From positions 1-34,160 of IMG/VR virus record IMGVR_UViG_3300025110_000055: a stretch of 34,160 bases of DNA; one strand, written 5' to 3'. The position numbers and the translations under genes are program-made. The DNA comes from a virus. The notes under the pieces are model-generated. The model was not told the DNA's origin and did no database searches. It saw only the letters and a program-made list of their open reading frames with translations. Shown one piece after another: positions 20,086-27,646 of this stretch (its first letter is position 1; each line of letters starts with the position of its first letter).

Positions 20086-20271
20086 ATGGATAAAACAATA
20101 GAAGTATTTATTAAAAATAACTATGGCAATGATCTTGTATATCCTAAGTGTGCTAGTGCTGTTATGTTCGCTAAACTTAGCGGACATAAAACTCTAACAC
20201 CACATACAATTAAAGTGTTAAAGGATATGGGATTTACTATCAATGTAGTTTCTGAGGTGGATACATTATGA
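20086..20271 (+). CDS. Small conserved phage protein, unknown function
   Basis: This 61-aa protein reads MDKTIEVFIKNNYGNDLVYP, then KCASAVMFAKLSGHKTLTPH and TIKVLKDMGFTINVV. The pattern YGNDLxYPxxxxAxxFAxLxGxKTLTxHxIxxxKxxGF recurs in short proteins of unrelated phages, from memory, without known role. It has a clear AAGGAG site and overlaps the next gene by 4 nt (ATGA). Confidence 0.65.
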   Translation: MDKTIEVFIKNNYGNDLVYPKCASAVMFAKLSGHKTLTPHTIKVLKDMGFTINVVSEVDTL

Positions 20272-21008
20272 GTTTAGTCAAATACAGTTATCCCATAACT
20301 ACATCACATGAACTAGGCTATAAAAAGATTGAGGACTTTCTTATTCCTGAGGGTGATTATAGAGCGTGTTTAGATGCTTATCATAAAGTGCCTAATGCAC
20401 CTAGTCATTCATGTGTTAGGTGTGATCTTAATTGGTCTAATGGCTTTCCCCATTATCACAATCAATCAGCTACTATTCATGCTGATTATAAAAAATTGGT
20501 AGAGTTATTAGGTAAGCCGGTAAAGATTCCTAAATCTATTTTTAAAGATCAGAGAAAATATAACAAGATATTTTATAACAGAGATACTTGTGTTGCTTTG
20601 GCAACATACCCTGAACTATCAGATGTTATGTGGTTAGGCTATCTTGACGATAGAAAATATAAAGGCAGGACTGCTAAAGACCATTTTCTTATTCGTGATC
20701 TTGGTGTGGGAAAAAATGCCTACGATTACTATCATGGATATGGAGATCAAGAACAAGCTGAACTAAATCAAAATCAATTAGACAGTTTGTTTAGTGGTTA
20801 TATAGCCCCTGTTTTAAAAAGTGGTCTTGCAGAGATAAAAAAGGCATGGAAAAGTATTGATGAAAAATATAATTTTCCTGAGCCTGATAATCTTAAACTA
20901 CCTGACATTAAATCTTGGAGTATATCTTGCTACAGGAAAGATGGTGATCCCAAAAGAAGATCAGCAATAGAGATAGCTGAAGTATTAAAACAATTTATTG
21001 AGGAGTAA
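20268..21008 (+). CDS. Phage protein of unknown function, 246 aa
   Basis: This soluble protein contains AHKVP-like and cysteine-bearing segments early (PSHSCVRCDLNWSNGFPHYH, a CxxC with nearby His that might bind metal), then KKLVELLGKPVKIPKSIFKD, a CVALATYPELSDVMWLGYLD segment and FLIRDLGVGKNAYDYYHGYG. The C-terminal third is helical. I recognise no family. The start overlaps the preceding stop (ATGA). The metal-binding idea is speculative because only two cysteines are paired. Confidence 0.55.
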   Translation: MSLVKYSYPITTSHELGYKKIEDFLIPEGDYRACLDAYHKVPNAPSHSCVRCDLNWSNGFPHYHNQSATIHADYKKLVELLGKPVKIPKSIFKDQRKYNKIFYNRDTCVALATYPELSDVMWLGYLDDRKYKGRTAKDHFLIRDLGVGKNAYDYYHGYGDQEQAELNQNQLDSLFSGYIAPVLKSGLAEIKKAWKSIDEKYNFPEPDNLKLPDIKSWSISCYRKDGDPKRRSAIEIAEVLKQFIEE

Positions 21009-21010
21009 TT

Positions 21011-21223
21011 ATGAAAATATATATTGCAATAAACTATTCAGATGGAGATTCCATTCCTCATGGTTTTACTAGTAAAAGAAGAATGTTAAAAGAGGCAAAT
21101 GCTGATGATTGGGTGGTTGAAGAACCTATTGAGTTTGATCTTACTAAAGTAGGTGTAATTAGAGCAATGGAAAAAATCTCAATGATTTGCGGAAATACAA
21201 TAGATATAACAATAGGAAATTAA
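21011..21223 (+). CDS. Small phage protein, unknown function
   Basis: This 70-aa protein reads MKIYIAINYSDGDSIPHGFT, then SKRRMLKEANADDWVVEEPI and EFDLTKVGVIRAMEKISMIC. It follows the previous gene by 2 nt with a GAGGAG site. The fold is probably alpha/beta. The K-R-x-M-L-K-E-A motif after a strand recalls other short phage proteins, but no function is known to me. Confidence 0.5.
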   Translation: MKIYIAINYSDGDSIPHGFTSKRRMLKEANADDWVVEEPIEFDLTKVGVIRAMEKISMICGNTIDITIGN

Positions 21224-21234
21224 TAGGAGTAATT

Positions 21235-21405
21235 ATGAAACTAAAGAAACCCCCTGAGCCTAAGGGATATGTGACAACTCGTATGCCACATAAACTTAGG
21301 CAGGAAATACAAAGTATCGCTGATACTAACAGGCGAAGTTTATCATCACAGATAATCTTTATGCTTGAACAACAGATTGAATTGCAAGAGAGCAAGAATC
21401 TTTAG
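21235..21405 (+). CDS. Arc-like ribbon-helix-helix DNA-binding protein
   Basis: This 56-aa protein (start at 21235 with TAGGAG 6 nt upstream; a longer frame without a ribosome site is rejected) shows YVTTRMPHKLRQEIQSIADT followed by NRRSLSSQIIFMLEQQIELQ. This is the Arc/Mnt pattern: a short beta strand with alternating residues, helix A, an N-R-S-L-S-S turn and helix B. Arc-type dimers bind tandem half-operators and repress phage promoters. It is the last gene of the rightward early block and a candidate binder of the 15-bp or 16-bp palindromes, though that link is inferred. Its 3' end overlaps a convergent leftward gene. Confidence 0.75.
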   Translation: MKLKKPPEPKGYVTTRMPHKLRQEIQSIADTNRRSLSSQIIFMLEQQIELQESKNL

Positions 21406-21874
21406 ACTTATCTAAGTCTGAATGATAAAGGGAATTGGAGACTACATTTAGCCCCAATTTTAAGAGGTGTATATCTGATTCCCTTTTGATTTTATTTTCC
21501 ACAATGACACCCATCAAGTGAGTGAATAGTGCCGAATCATGGTAAACAAACATTTTACTTACTTTCCTTAACAGCAACGATCTGAGAAGTTTATTACTAG
21601 AATTTTTCATATCGGTTTGCTTCCCTGAATAATTCAAATTCAAACCCCCCTGAAATATCCCTGACTTGACACACACATTTAAAACATATTCACCTGCTTG
21701 GTGTTGATGCTTATCTATTAACTCGTTAATAAATAAATCATCAATGATATGTTGAGTAATATTCCTTGCTCGTAAATACTTATTTCCTAAATCCTCTATG
21801 ACAAACTTATGTTTATCATGCAGGTATTTATTACCTAAGTCTGTAGATTTAAAAGTTCCAATCGTATTCTTCAA
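21359..21874 (-). CDS. Phage protein of unknown function downstream of primase
   Basis: I place the start at a TTG at 21874 with GAGG nearby; a longer frame begins at a GTG at 21907 inside the primase gene. That gives 171 aa. A near-duplicate DLGNKYL occurs twice, about 18 residues apart (STDLGNKYLHD and IEDLGNKYLRAR), with FINELIDKHQHQAGEYVLNV and a helical C-terminal half. It overlaps the primase end by 26 nt and the convergent RHH gene by 47 nt. Without it 443 bp would be empty. A regulatory role is possible; I recognise no family. Confidence 0.5.
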   Translation of the reverse strand: MKNTIGTFKSTDLGNKYLHDKHKFVIEDLGNKYLRARNITQHIIDDLFINELIDKHQHQAGEYVLNVCVKSGIFQGGLNLNYSGKQTDMKNSSNKLLRSLLLRKVSKMFVYHDSALFTHLMGVIVENKIKRESDIHLLKLGLNVVSNSLYHSDLDKSKDSCSLAIQSVVQA

Positions 21875-23603
21875 TTTTATTATCCTCTGTTGCCTCTGAA
21901 TATACACCTGTTGGGGGGTAGTAGTCTAGTTTCGTCACACCCTGTTTACCCACCCACTTAAACCTACACTTCCATGTATGTATCTCTACATCTGTTCCCT
22001 CTCCTCTATGAACAGTAAGCCCTACATCTGCTTTGGAGAACCATGATGCTGAACCTGATATAGAATATCCTGTAGGCGGATTGATCTTGCCATCTGCATT
22101 TGGATAGAGTTTATGAGGGTGAGCGACAAACCAAACATGACAGTCATGGGCTTTAGCAAAGCGTGTAATCTTGGTAAGCATCTGAGAAATACTATCTGTT
22201 TCACTAAATGATTTATCCATTTCTATATAGTTATATGGATCAATGACTATTCCCCTACAACCCATCTGTCTGACAGCACCTATGCTTTTTTCAATGATGC
22301 TATCCATAGTGGCAGGTTCGCCATCTAGGTAATCAATAAAGATAAAGTGTTCCTCAATAAACTTGAGTGCATTGTCTCTTTCATCTTCATTCATTCTTTT
22401 AGTAGCCCCTGTAAAGAATGGTTTGTCGATATACTTTTCAACCAATTTTGCAATGTGTAAATCCGGTGGATTCTCAAAAGAACAAACCGCAAACTTCCAA
22501 CCCTCATTCTTAGCAAGGTTCATCATAATCATATCTATAAACTCAGACTTACCTGAACTTGGTATGCCTGTCACAACTGACAACTGCCCCCCTGCAATCT
22601 TAAACAATTCATCTACATTAGAATATCCTGTTGACACACCCTGCATAAAACCCTTGTCGTATAAATCAATGACTGAATTTTCATAGTGGTTAGACTTATA
22701 CAATCCTGAAAGTGGATATGGCTCTGCATCAGCAATAACCTGTTGCAGTTTCTCGCACCCCCCTTCAATCAGACAATCATTAGCATCCTTGTATTCACTA
22801 GGGATAGAGGCAATCCACACTTTATTTTTTCCTATTCGTCTAGCTAATTCTTCTGTTAAAGACTTACCTGCATCATCATTATCACAGCATAAGACTATCT
22901 TCTTAGCCTTGTCCAACTTCTCACTTGCGTTCCAAACATACTGAAACTTTTTATCTTCACTAGGATCAATCTTGTTGTTGTTTACTTTCATCACCGCACC
23001 ATTAGGTACAGACACCGCCCCCTCGATTCCTGCCTCAGCAAGTGCTAGTGCATCAAACTCCCCCTCACAAATAACTATTAACTCGTTAATGTTTATCTTG
23101 TCTAATCCAAAGAATGTCCTAGCTGAACCCTCTTGAGTAAAGTTTTTTCCCTCTAATGTTCTCCATTTGACCGCATAGACCTTATCTTCTTTGTAATATG
23201 GAAACCCGACACCGGTAGCATTGCCAACTCCGTTGAACCCTCTACTATCAAAGTAAACTCCATATTTTTTAGCTGTATCCTCTGATATACCCCTATCTTT
23301 AAGGAATTTTATTTGATGTTTGTTATACACTACTCCGGAGTTAGGTGTTATCTCTTTTGCCACAGATATAGGTGTTGGCTCTGTTATCTTTTTTGTTTTT
23401 GTTGTTGTTGTTGTTTGGTTCATGTTTACTACTCCTGATAATTGACAATGCCAACATTGATATAAAATTTTATCGCTATCCCTTGTCAACGATAAAGTCT
23501 TTTGATTCTTTTTTTTCCGGTGTGGTGAACAAGCAGGACATTCAATCCTCTTGTTCTGTTGATCAGCAAGATATTCTGAATTTATTATGTGATCTAATTG
23601 CAT
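21849..23603 (-). CDS. Primase-helicase (T7 gp4-like)
   Basis: This 584-aa replication protein has an N-terminal zinc-binding unit (Cys22/25 and Cys50/53), a TOPRIM domain with VICEGEFDALALAEAG (Glu180) and CCDNDDAGK (Asp241, Asp243), and a DnaB/gp4-type helicase with Walker A GIPSSGKSE (346-354), Walker B RGIVIDPYNYIE (Asp455) and an HVWFVAHPHK loop near 490-498. It should prime lagging-strand synthesis and unwind DNA at the fork. It lies leftward within an otherwise rightward region. Its AAGGAG leader and upstream palindromes suggest separate control. No DNA polymerase is present in this window. Confidence 0.88.
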   Translation of the reverse strand: MQLDHIINSEYLADQQNKRIECPACSPHRKKKNQKTLSLTRDSDKILYQCWHCQLSGVVNMNQTTTTTKTKKITEPTPISVAKEITPNSGVVYNKHQIKFLKDRGISEDTAKKYGVYFDSRGFNGVGNATGVGFPYYKEDKVYAVKWRTLEGKNFTQEGSARTFFGLDKININELIVICEGEFDALALAEAGIEGAVSVPNGAVMKVNNNKIDPSEDKKFQYVWNASEKLDKAKKIVLCCDNDDAGKSLTEELARRIGKNKVWIASIPSEYKDANDCLIEGGCEKLQQVIADAEPYPLSGLYKSNHYENSVIDLYDKGFMQGVSTGYSNVDELFKIAGGQLSVVTGIPSSGKSEFIDMIMMNLAKNEGWKFAVCSFENPPDLHIAKLVEKYIDKPFFTGATKRMNEDERDNALKFIEEHFIFIDYLDGEPATMDSIIEKSIGAVRQMGCRGIVIDPYNYIEMDKSFSETDSISQMLTKITRFAKAHDCHVWFVAHPHKLYPNADGKINPPTGYSISGSASWFSKADVGLTVHRGEGTDVEIHTWKCRFKWVGKQGVTKLDYYPPTGVYSEATEDNKIEEYDWNF

Positions 23604-23623
23604 TTACATACTCCTTATATATA

Positions 23624-23677
23624 CTAGTATTAAACTAATACTAATACTAGTTATAAACTAGCCTAGTATTTAACTAG
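23624..23677 (-). promoter_or_regulatory. Three operator-like 15-bp palindromes upstream of the primase-helicase
   Basis: Sites with the same form as upstream of terL: 23624-23638 (CTAGTATTAAACTAA), 23647-23661 (CTAGTTATAAACTAG) and 23663-23677 (CTAGTATTTAACTAG), plus a half-site CTAATACTAG at 23641-23650. They lie between the primase start and the end of the next leftward gene. Recurrence at two distant leftward promoters argues for one shared regulator. Confidence 0.65.
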
Positions 23678-23937
23678 TGATTAATTACTTCTCTTTGCCA
23701 AGCCATACCATTAATAGCAGATATAATATCCTCAGATATTTTTTTTCTATCTTTAGAATTTATTAACTTTAATAATGATTCCCTCAGGTGTTGAGGATTT
23801 AGATTAGCCTGTAAACAAATTTCTTCAAAGTCAACTGAACCAAACCAATCAAACGCTTTATAAACTTTTTTTTCATCACTACTAGCTGAATCTCGAATAG
23901 CTTGAATGATTACTTGCATATAAAGTTTTTGATTCAT
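23674..23937 (-). CDS. Small phage protein, unknown function, possibly DNA-binding
   Basis: This 87-aa protein reads MNQKLYMQVIIQAIRDSASS, then KAFDWFGSVDFEEICLQANL and NPQHLRESLLKLINSKDRKK. The 'WF/L..DF...C..A.L.P..LR' pattern is a recurrent feature in short proteins of temperate and lytic phages. Its role is unknown; a helical DNA-binding protein is plausible. It is leftward, starts just before the divergent promoter at 23960, and its end overlaps the third palindrome upstream of the primase. Confidence 0.55.
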   Translation of the reverse strand: MNQKLYMQVIIQAIRDSASSDEKKVYKAFDWFGSVDFEEICLQANLNPQHLRESLLKLINSKDRKKISEDIISAINGMAWQREVINH

Positions 23938-23959
23938 TTAATAAAAATTTATTTAACAT

Positions 23960-23987
23960 TTGTATTTAATACAAAAATGAATATAAT
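23960..23987 (+). promoter_or_regulatory. Rightward promoter with dyad operator for the recombination block
   Basis: A perfect TATAAT lies at 23982-23987. The upstream TTGTAT (23960-23965) is a -35 candidate at 16 bp spacing, matching only 3 of 6. The -35 and spacer contain a perfect dyad, TTGTAT-TTA-ATACAA (23960-23974), a likely operator. It drives the block starting at 24011, which has AAGGAG before its ATG. Confidence 0.55.
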
Positions 23988-24010
23988 TTCAATGGTAAGG
24001 AGTTATATAG

Positions 24011-24295
24011 ATGTATAAAATTGAAAAGGACATACCTGTTCCCCCTGCAAGAACTAATATTTCTAAGGCAGACAGTAAACTTAAAGACATACTAGAAACA
24101 CTAAGAGAACTTGAGATTGATCATTGTTTTCTTATACCTATGAGTGTTGATGATTTAAAAGATAAGAGAGAAGTTAATGTGCTGAGAAGTAAGATTGCTT
24201 ATGCTAAAAGAATATTAAAGCACAGAGAAAAAAACAATATACAACTAACATCAAGAGAAGAAAAGTTAGGTCTTAGAGTATGGCGAATCAAATAA
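24011..24295 (+). CDS. DUF7303-like small protein, paralogue B
   Basis: This 94-aa protein opens the rightward recombination block. It reads MYKIEKDIPVPPARTNISKA, then a helix, CFLIPMSVDDLKDKREVNVL, RSKIAYAKRILKHREKNNIQ and ends in KLGLRVWRIK. It shares with the 19296 gene the IPxP opening, a middle strand, a helix of likely basic character and the RVWRxK ending, so the two are probably paralogues. The function is unknown. Its end overlaps the nuclease start by 16 nt. Confidence 0.6.
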   Translation: MYKIEKDIPVPPARTNISKADSKLKDILETLRELEIDHCFLIPMSVDDLKDKREVNVLRSKIAYAKRILKHREKNNIQLTSREEKLGLRVWRIK

Positions 24296-25167
24296 CCAAT
24301 AACCATAACTTACCTCAGACTTTAGTTAATTTAGCTGAGAGAAGAAACTATACAAGGGGCAAGTCTGATAGATCAATCACACAACTTATTGATTCTCCAA
24401 GAGTATCTATTTTGAGAATGGCTAACGATAATAAAATTCAAGAAGATGTTATAGATACTTTTTGGGCGAACTTAGGTAGTGCATTGCATCACATAACAGA
24501 GAAAGGTGCAGACGATAAACACATAGTAGAAGAAAGATTATTTTTAGAGATAGAGAATTGGACTGTTAGCGGTGCTATTGATGTGCAAAGAATAGAAGAT
24601 GATAACTCTATTACTGTAATGGATTATAAGTTTACTTCTGTTTGGGCGGTTAAGAATCCTAAGCTAGATTGGGAGAGGCAACTTAATTGCTACGCTTACC
24701 TAGTGCATGAATGTAAGGGCAAAGAAATTAAAGAACTTCAGGTCATTGCTTTTCTAAGAGATTGGAATAGAAACAACGCAAAAAGAGATCAATCATATCC
24801 GCAACAACAAATAATGGTAGTGCCTATAAAACTATGGTCATACGAAGAACAGAGAAACTATTTAAAAGATAGGACTATAAAGCACAGAGAGGCTTTACAA
24901 GACTATGCTTTTGAAAAAGGTATGTCTGAGTGTAGCCCTGAGGAAAGATGGCAGAGAGAGGACACCTACGCAGTTAAAAAGAAAAAGAATATTAGGGCAT
25001 TAAAAGTATTTGATAATGTGGAAGATGCAAATAAATTAGCTAAAGAGAAAGGTGATGAGTATGAGGTTGAAGAACGAATAGGTATTCCGGTTAGATGTGT
25101 AGATAACTATTGCAAGGTTAATACTTGGTGCGAACAATACAAACAATGGCAACAAGACAATGAATGA
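24280..25167 (+). CDS. PD-(D/E)XK nuclease, RecB/Cas4-like
   Basis: This 295-aa protein has the RecB-type core: GSALHHITEKG (His, near 67), WTVSGAIDVQRIE (Asp near 105), ITVMDYKFTSV (D-x-K near 119) and WERQLNCYAYLV (QxxxY near 138). The C-terminal part has cysteines in MSECSPEERW and in RCVDNYCKVNTWCEQY, reminiscent of the iron-sulfur cluster of Cas4/AddB nucleases, although spacing differs. It probably resects double-stranded ends to feed the ERF protein encoded two genes downstream. Alternatively it degrades host DNA. Catalytic residues appear intact. Confidence 0.78.
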   Translation: MANQITNNHNLPQTLVNLAERRNYTRGKSDRSITQLIDSPRVSILRMANDNKIQEDVIDTFWANLGSALHHITEKGADDKHIVEERLFLEIENWTVSGAIDVQRIEDDNSITVMDYKFTSVWAVKNPKLDWERQLNCYAYLVHECKGKEIKELQVIAFLRDWNRNNAKRDQSYPQQQIMVVPIKLWSYEEQRNYLKDRTIKHREALQDYAFEKGMSECSPEERWQREDTYAVKKKKNIRALKVFDNVEDANKLAKEKGDEYEVEERIGIPVRCVDNYCKVNTWCEQYKQWQQDNE

Positions 25168-25381
25168 ACTTGAATCAAAAATAATTGGAATGTTAAAAAC
25201 ATTTGGAGACTATGGCATTGAGAACATAACTCTATCTTTAGATGAAAAAGAAAAACACATACTCATAGAAGATAGATCAAACCCATTTATTATTACCACA
25301 AAAAAATTGACACTAGATCAGTTTGTTTGTAGTGATGTAAAGATGTTAATTCAAATAGTAAGGAGTATAAAAAATGACTGA
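25160..25381 (+). CDS. Small phage protein between nuclease and ERF genes
   Basis: This 73-aa protein reads MNELESKIIGMLKTFGDYGI, then ENITLSLDEKEKHILIEDRS and TLDQFVCSDVKMLIQIVRSI. It looks like helix, beta-hairpin, helix. It overlaps the nuclease by 8 nt and the ERF gene by 8 nt, so all three are tightly coupled. I recognise no family. A helper role in recombination is inferred from position only. Confidence 0.55.
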   Translation: MNELESKIIGMLKTFGDYGIENITLSLDEKEKHILIEDRSNPFIITTKKLTLDQFVCSDVKMLIQIVRSIKND

Positions 25382-26006
25382 TATTAACGATAAACTTATT
25401 GGGGCTTTAATCAAAGCACAAAGCGAAATGACTTTTGCCTCAAAGACAGGGACTAACCCACACTTTAAGAGTGGCTATGCCCCTTTGGAAACTGTAATTG
25501 ATGCGGTTAAAAACCCTCTCAATGACAATGGCATTTTCTATTTGCAGAAAGTGTATCTTGCTGAGGGTGGACAATGCGTAGAGACTGAGTTTCATGGTCA
25601 TGGTGGAGTTATTAAAGCAGGGAGAGTGTATGTTCCTGCTGACAAACAAACACCTCAGGGATATGGGAGTGCCTTAACCTATGCGAAAAGGTATTCACTT
25701 ATAACTGCTTGTGGTTTACCTAGTGAGGATGATGATGGCAATAGTGCTGAATCTAATTACAAAGCTAAACCAAAAGCAAAACCTAAAGCTGAACCAAAAC
25801 AAAACAAGCAAGACGATAGTGAGGCTAATGTTTTGTATGAGGCTTTATCAATGGGAGTAAGCGGAAGTAGTAGCATGGAATCGCTAAAAGAAAATTGGAA
25901 AGCTAACCAAGATGCTATTAAAAAATTAGAGAACTCTAATTTAGATGTTTACAACAAGTTAATTAAACTAAAAGACGACAAGAAAAAGGAGTTAGAAAAT
26001 GTCTGA
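25374..26006 (+). CDS. erf: ERF-family single-strand annealing protein
   Basis: This 210-aa protein anneals single strands in phage recombination. The ERF core shows IGALIKAQSEMTFASKTGTN, HFKSGYAPLETVIDAVKNPL, NDNGIFYLQKVY, and the signature TPQGYGSALTYAKRYSLITA followed by CGLPSEDDDGNS. After residue 128 a Lys/Pro/Ala linker (KAKPKAKPKAEPK) leads to a C-terminal helical region (SMESLKENWKANQDAIKKLE) that may bind partners. It has an AAGGAG site 9 nt from the ATG and overlaps the SSB-like gene by 8 nt. The pairing with a RecB-like nuclease and SSB makes a complete recombination module. Confidence 0.85.
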   Translation: MTDINDKLIGALIKAQSEMTFASKTGTNPHFKSGYAPLETVIDAVKNPLNDNGIFYLQKVYLAEGGQCVETEFHGHGGVIKAGRVYVPADKQTPQGYGSALTYAKRYSLITACGLPSEDDDGNSAESNYKAKPKAKPKAEPKQNKQDDSEANVLYEALSMGVSGSSSMESLKENWKANQDAIKKLENSNLDVYNKLIKLKDDKKKELENV

Positions 26007-26370
26007 TTATGCAAACAAGCCTAAGGCTACAGGTAATATATTCAAGAACGGATATAAGAATAAACAAACACACCCTGATTACAAAAGCACGATAACCATT
26101 CCTGCTGAACTGTTAAGGGATATGGTTGAGTTTATTAAACAAGATACTAGGAGAGAAAAGGGAGTGGACTTATCTATTGCCATGTGGAATAGAGTTTCTA
26201 AGAACCCCAATCCTAAAACCGGAGATCATACACCTTATCTTTATACTGTTGTAGAAATAGATAACTATAAGAGTGATAAAGAAAAGGCTCAACAAGAGGC
26301 AACTGATAGTGTCAACGCTGAGGCTAGTGTTAAAACAGATTCATTTGATGATGAAGATGTCCCATTTTAA
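25999..26370 (+). CDS. Single-stranded DNA-binding protein (SSB-like, acidic tail)
   Basis: This 123-aa protein has a conserved-looking core with KATGNIFKNGYKNKQTHPDY, KSTITIPAELLRDMVEFIKQ and HTPYLYTVVEIDNYKS, and ends FDDEDVPF. The acidic tail with terminal Pro-Phe is the hallmark of SSB proteins that recruit replication partners. The core is not a clear OB-fold match by eye, but I recall similar proteins next to ERF or nuclease genes in marine phages. It is probably the phage SSB, acting with ERF and the primase-helicase. Confidence 0.65.
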   Translation: MSDYANKPKATGNIFKNGYKNKQTHPDYKSTITIPAELLRDMVEFIKQDTRREKGVDLSIAMWNRVSKNPNPKTGDHTPYLYTVVEIDNYKSDKEKAQQEATDSVNAEASVKTDSFDDEDVPF

Positions 26371-26616
26371 ATGAGCATGAATATTAATATTAAAACACAA
26401 CATGATGCAGACTTGTTATACGAAAAGCTATCGCATGAAATGGCAGACGAAGTTATCTATCAAGATGGAGAGGCAACGGAACAACAAGCTAAAGCCACAT
26501 ATTTATATTGGTTAGATAAAGCTAAACAAATAGAGAAGTTAGGATTTAAACCTACTATAGATAGTGATGTTTTCTTTCCTGTAGGTCATGTTCCTACAGG
26601 GTGGAATAAAAGATAA
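26371..26616 (+). CDS. Small phage protein, unknown function
   Basis: This 81-aa protein starts directly at the base after the SSB-like stop. It reads INIKTQHDADLLYEKLSHEM, then ADEVIYQDGEATEQQAKATY and FFPVGHVPTGWNKR. A second ATG two codons downstream is an alternative start. The first two thirds look helical. No family is recognised. Confidence 0.5.
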   Translation: MSMNINIKTQHDADLLYEKLSHEMADEVIYQDGEATEQQAKATYLYWLDKAKQIEKLGFKPTIDSDVFFPVGHVPTGWNKR

Positions 26617-26643
26617 AAATTAAATATTAAGGAGTTAATTATT

Positions 26644-26997
26644 ATGTCAACATATTACAGACCAACAAAACCAATATCGCTAGAAGATATTAAAAAAAAT
26701 AAAAGTCTTAAACTTCAAGGTTTTAAGATTGTAAATGATGAAGATGGACAATACTTTTTATGTAAATCATGTTTACATTTTGCAACAGATAGCAATAACA
26801 ATGTAATAGATTTATTTAGATACAACATCAATAACGCTAATGATGTATTAGAACCTTTATCTATAGAGTTTGGAGTGGACTTCATTAGTGAGTATGAAGA
26901 TGAATACCACGATCTAGCAAGTAGTGAAACACCTGTTATGACTTTCAACTTTGCTGATTTAATAGATTCAACTTCAGCAAAACAGGAGAATGTATGA
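26644..26997 (+). CDS. Phage protein of unknown function
   Basis: This 117-aa acidic protein begins MSTYYRPTKPISLEDIKKNK and contains QGFKIVNDEDGQYFLCKSCL, a CxxC that could be part of an incomplete zinc site, and EFGVDFISEYEDEYHDLASS. An AAGGAG site precedes the start with a rather long spacer. Its end overlaps the next gene by 4 nt (ATGA). No family is recognised. Confidence 0.5.
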   Translation: MSTYYRPTKPISLEDIKKNKSLKLQGFKIVNDEDGQYFLCKSCLHFATDSNNNVIDLFRYNINNANDVLEPLSIEFGVDFISEYEDEYHDLASSETPVMTFNFADLIDSTSAKQENV

Positions 26998-27302
26998 ATA
27001 GATTAATAGAAGTAGTTAAATCTGTAGAAGATGATATGGAAGAAAGAGACTTTGTAAACTTTTGGACTAGCTATAAATTGTTAATTGAGCAACTTAAATC
27101 TAAGGGCAGGAACAATGCTCATTATGATTTAATAAATTATTTAGAGTTATGCAATGATCAAGGGGATATGTGGGATACATCTGCTCGTTGGATTGAAGAA
27201 GATATGGCAGAGAATCCTGAGGAATATACCCCCAAACATCTTAGAAATTTGTCTGAGGAAAAGGTAGATACTTTAAGGGAGATACATAAGCCTCGTTCAT
27301 AA
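26994..27302 (+). CDS. Phage protein of unknown function, helical and acidic
   Basis: This 102-aa protein reads MNRLIEVVKSVEDDMEERDF, VNFWTSYKLLIEQLKSKGRN and contains MWDTSARWIEEDMAENPEEY. It is predicted mainly helical. Its start and stop both couple to neighbours (ATGA upstream; stop shares a base with the HNH gene start, TAATG). No family or catalytic motif is visible. Confidence 0.5.
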   Translation: MNRLIEVVKSVEDDMEERDFVNFWTSYKLLIEQLKSKGRNNAHYDLINYLELCNDQGDMWDTSARWIEEDMAENPEEYTPKHLRNLSEEKVDTLREIHKPRS

Positions 27303-27646
27303 TGAAAAATAGATTAAGAAGTGAACGCTATCTGAAACATATCAGGCAGTTTCCATGCTTGATATGTGGCAAGGTTGGTGTCCATGCTCATCATTTACGA
27401 CACGCAGATTACAAGGGTTGGGGATTAAAAAATGGAGATCAATGGGCAGTACCATTATGTGCAGAGCATCACATGGATTGTCATAGAACCGGCAAAGAGA
27501 AAATGTGGTGGGCTATGAATGGTGTAGATGGGTTGGCTTGGGCGGAGAATACTTTTAATGAATGGCAGGGAGAAACAATACCTGATAAGTATCAAGCTAT
27601 AACTAGTGATAACGCAGATTACTTTGAACAAGATGAGCAAGGGTAG
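27302..27646 (+). CDS. HNH-type (treble-clef) endonuclease, DUF968/Ref-like
   Basis: This 114-aa protein has FPCLICGKVGVHAHHLRHAD, GLKNGDQWAVPLCAEHHMDC and HRTGKEKMWWAMNGVDGLAW. The CxxC, the His pair (AHH) and the later C-x2-HH and H make a zinc-stabilised HNH fold, similar to recombination-associated nucleases such as DUF968 or Ref/YbcO proteins. It probably cuts structured or RecA-bound DNA. It lies within the recombination block and not near the terminase, so a role in packaging is less likely. The key His and Cys residues are present. Confidence 0.72.
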   Translation: MKNRLRSERYLKHIRQFPCLICGKVGVHAHHLRHADYKGWGLKNGDQWAVPLCAEHHMDCHRTGKEKMWWAMNGVDGLAWAENTFNEWQGETIPDKYQAITSDNADYFEQDEQG

